In this document: positions 5,453 through 7,561 of the stretch, in pieces
Layout of the letters: each line of letters starts with the position of its first letter
Numbering within the stretch: the stretch's first letter is position 1
Origin: Verrucomicrobiota bacterium
Lineage (GTDB): Bacteria; Verrucomicrobiota; Verrucomicrobiia; Verrucomicrobiales; Verrucomicrobiaceae
NCBI GenBank assembly: GCA_023429545.1
Contig: JAEYUU010000456.1
Span: 1 to 7,561, forward strand
Direction of reading: 5' to 3'
Length of the DNA: 7,561 nucleotides
Translations under genes and position numbers: made by a program
Notes under the pieces: model-generated
What the model saw: the letters and a program-made list of their open reading frames with translations, nothing else
The model's database searches: none
Told to the model about the DNA's origin: nothing

Positions 5453-5485
5453 GGCGTGCGTAGCTTCGGGGGCGAAGGGGTGGGA

Positions 5486-5513
5486 ATGCTACATGGGATA
5501 GCGGAGTTTTCAA
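5486..5513 (-). promoter_or_regulatory. Candidate promoter of hisD
   Basis: On the minus strand TTGAAA (5508-5513) is followed after 16 bp by TAGCAT (5486-5491). These match the -35 box at 5 of 6 and the -10 box at 4 of 6 positions. The predicted start near 5478 gives a leader of about 26 bases. This is a modest match found by eye. Confidence 0.35.
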
Positions 5514-5595
5514 ATGGGAGGGAGAGGCAGTCGGCGTTCCGAACTGTCAAGCAATCCCACCAAAGCCCAGCAGCCCTGGGAACCTCCTCGAAAGC

Positions 5596-5618
5596 ACCGA
5601 AGCCCGCATGACTTCGGT
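5596..5618 (-). terminator. Weak hairpin after the polyamine dehydrogenase gene
   Basis: A 7-bp perfect stem, ACCGAAG (5596-5602) with CTTCGGT (5612-5618) and a 9-base loop, begins 15 bp downstream of the stop codon at 5633. It lacks a U-run on the minus strand, so it is either a weak terminator or an RNA-stabilising hairpin. It is the only candidate for separating this gene from hisD. Confidence 0.3.
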
Positions 5619-5632
5619 TCTCCAGGACAAGG

Positions 5633-6844
5633 TTACTTCTCCCCCGGCAGCGGCTCAGTCGGCCAAGTTTCCACCCAGGGCAGACCGTACTTATTGAGAT
5701 CTTCCATGAAGGGATCCGGATTGAGTTGCTCGACATTCCAGACACCGGGCTGGCGGTACTCCGCGGGATTGGTGAGAAGCTGACGCGCGGCAATCATGGC
5801 GGGAACACCGGTGGTGTAGCTCACGCCCTGGCTGTTCGTCTCGCGGTAGCAGTCCTCGTGGTCCTTGATGTTGTACACGTAGTAGCGCTTGAACTTGCCG
5901 TCCTTGCCGGTGCCTTCGATCCAGTTGCCGATGCAGGTCTTGCCCTTGGTATCGGGGCCAAGGGTGCCGGGCTCGGGCAGCAGGGTCTTGAGGAACTCAA
6001 TCGGGATGATCTCCACGCCCTTGTGCACCACGGGATCGATGCGGGTCATGCCCACGTTCACCAGCACTTCCATGTGCTTGATGTAGTTGTCGCCAAAGGT
6101 CATCCAGAAGCGAGCACGACGTATGGGGATGTGCTTGGTGAGACTCTCCAGTTCCTCGTGGTAGAGGCAATAGATGTTCTTCGGGCCAATGCCATCCGGG
6201 AAGTCGAAGCTGCGCTTGATCTCAAGAGGTTTCGTCTCCACCCACTTGCCGTTCTCCCAGTAGCGGCCGTTGGCGGTGACTTCGCGGAGGTTGATCTCGG
6301 GATTGAAATTCGTGGCGAAGGCCTTGCCGTGATCACCTGCGTTGCAGTCGATGATGTCCAGTGTGTCGATTTTCTCGAAGTGATGCTTCAGCGCGTAGGC
6401 GGTGTAGACATTCGTCACGCCCGGATCGAATCCGCAGCCAAGCAGCGCGGTGAGACCGGCTGCCCTGAACTTCTCCTGATAGGCCCACTGCCAGTGGTAC
6501 TCGAACTTGGCCACATCGCGGGGCTCGTAGTTCGCGGTGTCAATGTAGTGCACGCCTGCTTCCAGACATGCGTCCATGATGGTGAGGTCCTGATATGGCA
6601 GCGCGACATTGATCACGACTTCCGGCTTGAACGCCTTGAGCAGCTTCACCAGTTCCGGAACGTTGTCCGCATCCACGGCAGCGGTCTGGATGGGACGTTT
6701 CAACTCGGCGGCGATGGCGTCGCACTTGGACTTGGTACGGCTGGCGAGCATGATTTCGCCGAACACCTCGGGAAGCTGGGCGCACTTGTGAACGACGACG
6801 CGGCCTACGCCGCCGGCTCCGATGATGAGGACTCTGTGGGACAT
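5633..6844 (-). CDS. Carboxynorspermidine/carboxyspermidine dehydrogenase (saccharopine dehydrogenase-like)
   Basis: A 403-aa member of the LYS1-like saccharopine dehydrogenase family. The close match in style is to carboxy(nor)spermidine dehydrogenase, which joins a diamine (putrescine or diaminopropane) to L-aspartate beta-semialdehyde by NADPH-dependent reductive amination; a decarboxylase then gives spermidine or norspermidine. The N-terminal Rossmann fold carries GAGGVG at 9-14 right after the first strand. Further landmarks are NVALPYQDLTIMDAC (79-93), GVHYIDTANYEPRD (97-110), LLGCGFDPGVTNVY (135-148), and near the C-terminus HEDCYRETNSQGVSYTTGVP (329-348). No fused second domain is present. 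The neighbour 102 bp upstream on the same strand is speA, which supports a polyamine role over lysine metabolism. The ATG at 6844 fits the family's start (MSHRVLIIGAGG). No Shine-Dalgarno site is evident. Whether the product is carboxyspermidine or carboxynorspermidine cannot be read from sequence. Confidence 0.88.
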   Translation of the reverse strand: MSHRVLIIGAGGVGRVVVHKCAQLPEVFGEIMLASRTKSKCDAIAAELKRPIQTAAVDADNVPELVKLLKAFKPEVVINVALPYQDLTIMDACLEAGVHYIDTANYEPRDVAKFEYHWQWAYQEKFRAAGLTALLGCGFDPGVTNVYTAYALKHHFEKIDTLDIIDCNAGDHGKAFATNFNPEINLREVTANGRYWENGKWVETKPLEIKRSFDFPDGIGPKNIYCLYHEELESLTKHIPIRRARFWMTFGDNYIKHMEVLVNVGMTRIDPVVHKGVEIIPIEFLKTLLPEPGTLGPDTKGKTCIGNWIEGTGKDGKFKRYYVYNIKDHEDCYRETNSQGVSYTTGVPAMIAARQLLTNPAEYRQPGVWNVEQLNPDPFMEDLNKYGLPWVETWPTEPLPGEK

Positions 6845-6946
6845 GGGAAGAAAGGGTAAGTTAAAAGGGATAAGGGGCTAAGCTGCACTTATGATGCAGA
6901 GAAGGGCGGCCATGGTGGACTGGGCTTCTGTGACAGAATCGTCAGA

Positions 6947-7561
6947 TCAGCTTTCAAAGTAGGTATAGCCGCGAAGGCCCTCTTCATAGGCCTCCATGAT
7001 TTCGAAACGTTCGCGGGCGGAGATGTGCTTCTTCACCACGGCCTCCTCGGCGAGCACACGGAAGCGGCGGATGAGTTCTTTGGGCTCGTACTCCACGTAA
7101 GTGAGCACTTCGGAGACGGTGTCGCCTTCGAGCTCCTTCGTGTATTTGAGCCGTCCACTTTCGATCCGCACACTCACGACGTTGGTATCTCCCAGGAGAT
7201 TGTGCAAGTCCCCCAAGGTTTCCTGGTACGCACCCACGAGGAACATTCCCAGCATGTAGTCATCCTCCAGCGTGATGTCATGGAGCGGCAGACTGCTGTG
7301 GATTTCCTTGGAGTGGATGAAGCGGTCGATTTTGCCGTCACTGTCGCAGGTGATGTCACTAAGGACGACGGGGCGCGTCGGCTCCTCCTTGAGACGGTGA
7401 ATGGGCATCACCGGAAAGAGCTGGTCGATGGCCCAGGAGTCTGGCAGCGACTGGAAAACGCTGAAGTTCCCGTAGTAGAAGTCCGTCTGCACTGCAGCGA
7501 GACGTTCCATCTGCTCGCCATTGTGGCCGCCGTCCTTCATCTCGCGGGCGACCCAGGTGAG
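6947..7561 (-). CDS. speA: Biosynthetic arginine decarboxylase SpeA, C-terminal part (runs off right edge)
   Basis: SpeA is a PLP enzyme (alanine racemase-like fold III) that decarboxylates L-arginine to agmatine, the entry to polyamine synthesis. The window holds the last 204 residues of a protein usually about 630-660 aa long; the frame stays open to the edge and begins LTWVAREM before the edge-internal Met at 7538-7540, so that Met is not the true start. Diagnostic blocks are YGNFSVFQSLPDSWAIDQLFP, then LSDITCDSDGKIDRFI with the conserved active-site Cys (codon 7346-7348) contributed across the dimer, then MLGMFLVGAYQETLGDLHNLLGDTN, and a C-terminal FEIMEAYEEGLRGYTYFES, each written in pieces. 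This distinguishes it from the related ornithine and diaminopimelate decarboxylases. The stop lies 102 bp before the carboxy(nor)spermidine dehydrogenase gene, and the two may be transcribed together. Confidence 0.95.
   Translation of the reverse strand, partial: LTWVAREMKDGGHNGEQMERLAAVQTDFYYGNFSVFQSLPDSWAIDQLFPVMPIHRLKEEPTRPVVLSDITCDSDGKIDRFIHSKEIHSSLPLHDITLEDDYMLGMFLVGAYQETLGDLHNLLGDTNVVSVRIESGRLKYTKELEGDTVSEVLTYVEYEPKELIRRFRVLAEEAVVKKHISARERFEIMEAYEEGLRGYTYFES

Noticed and set aside
4196..5611. A 471-codon open frame on the plus strand
   Set aside because: It is antisense to hisD, whose catalytic residues are all in place. Its sequence is rich in His, Gly and Arg without family motifs, as expected from the mirror of a GC-rich gene.
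5726..6859. A 377-codon plus-strand open frame
   Set aside because: It mirrors the carboxy(nor)spermidine dehydrogenase gene and its composition (Val, His, Leu, Asp runs) is typical of an antisense shadow.
6883..6899. Small hairpin CTGCA/TGCAG between speA and the dehydrogenase gene
   Set aside because: A five-base stem without a U-run is too weak to call as a terminator or attenuator.
1..7561. Mobile element, defence system or CRISPR array
   Set aside because: I found no transposase, recombinase, nuclease, toxin-antitoxin pair, terminal inverted repeats or spaced direct repeats.

Overview
This GC-rich window looks like a chromosomal segment from a free-living Gram-negative bacterium. The general style suggests a verrucomicrobial or similar genome: well-formed house-keeping enzymes, almost no classical Shine-Dalgarno sites, and a carboxyspermidine-type polyamine gene next to speA. 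That taxonomic guess is inference; no rRNA or marker gene is present to fix it. I see no tRNA, rRNA, CRISPR array, transposase, integrase or phage gene.

Layout from left to right. (1) The first 138 bases are the N-terminal 46 codons of dhaL (minus strand, running off the left edge), with its own consensus-like promoter. (2) Divergent from it, 256-1663 on the plus strand carries a DUF4336-type metallo-beta-lactamase-fold protein and two small membrane proteins whose genes overlap by 17 bp. This block ends at a probably bidirectional terminator at 1678-1720. (3) Converging on that terminator from the right are two minus-strand genes: a 42-aa single-span membrane protein (1771-1899) and a lipoprotein that joins an 11-residue charged repeat to a CsbD-like domain (1991-2365). 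(4) A 314-bp gap follows with an imperfect hairpin and a strong terminator, then dhaK (2680-3690, minus). (5) The rest is all minus strand: an unrecognised 102-aa gene, hisD, a carboxy(nor)spermidine dehydrogenase of the saccharopine dehydrogenase-like family, and the C-terminal third of speA running off the right edge.

How the genes fit together. SpeA makes agmatine from arginine. The neighbouring dehydrogenase would condense putrescine, derived from agmatine, with aspartate semialdehyde on the way to spermidine, so the right end is part of a polyamine module. HisD catalyses the last two steps of histidine synthesis and has no his partners here. DhaK and DhaL are subunits of one kinase, yet about 2.5 kb, five unrelated genes and separate promoters and terminators lie between them. 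The small proteins between them (YqjD/ElaB-like, CsbD-like lipoprotein, 42-aa membrane protein) resemble families linked to stationary phase and stress in other bacteria. That block is the least explained part of the window, though I do not see a clearly new multi-gene system in it.
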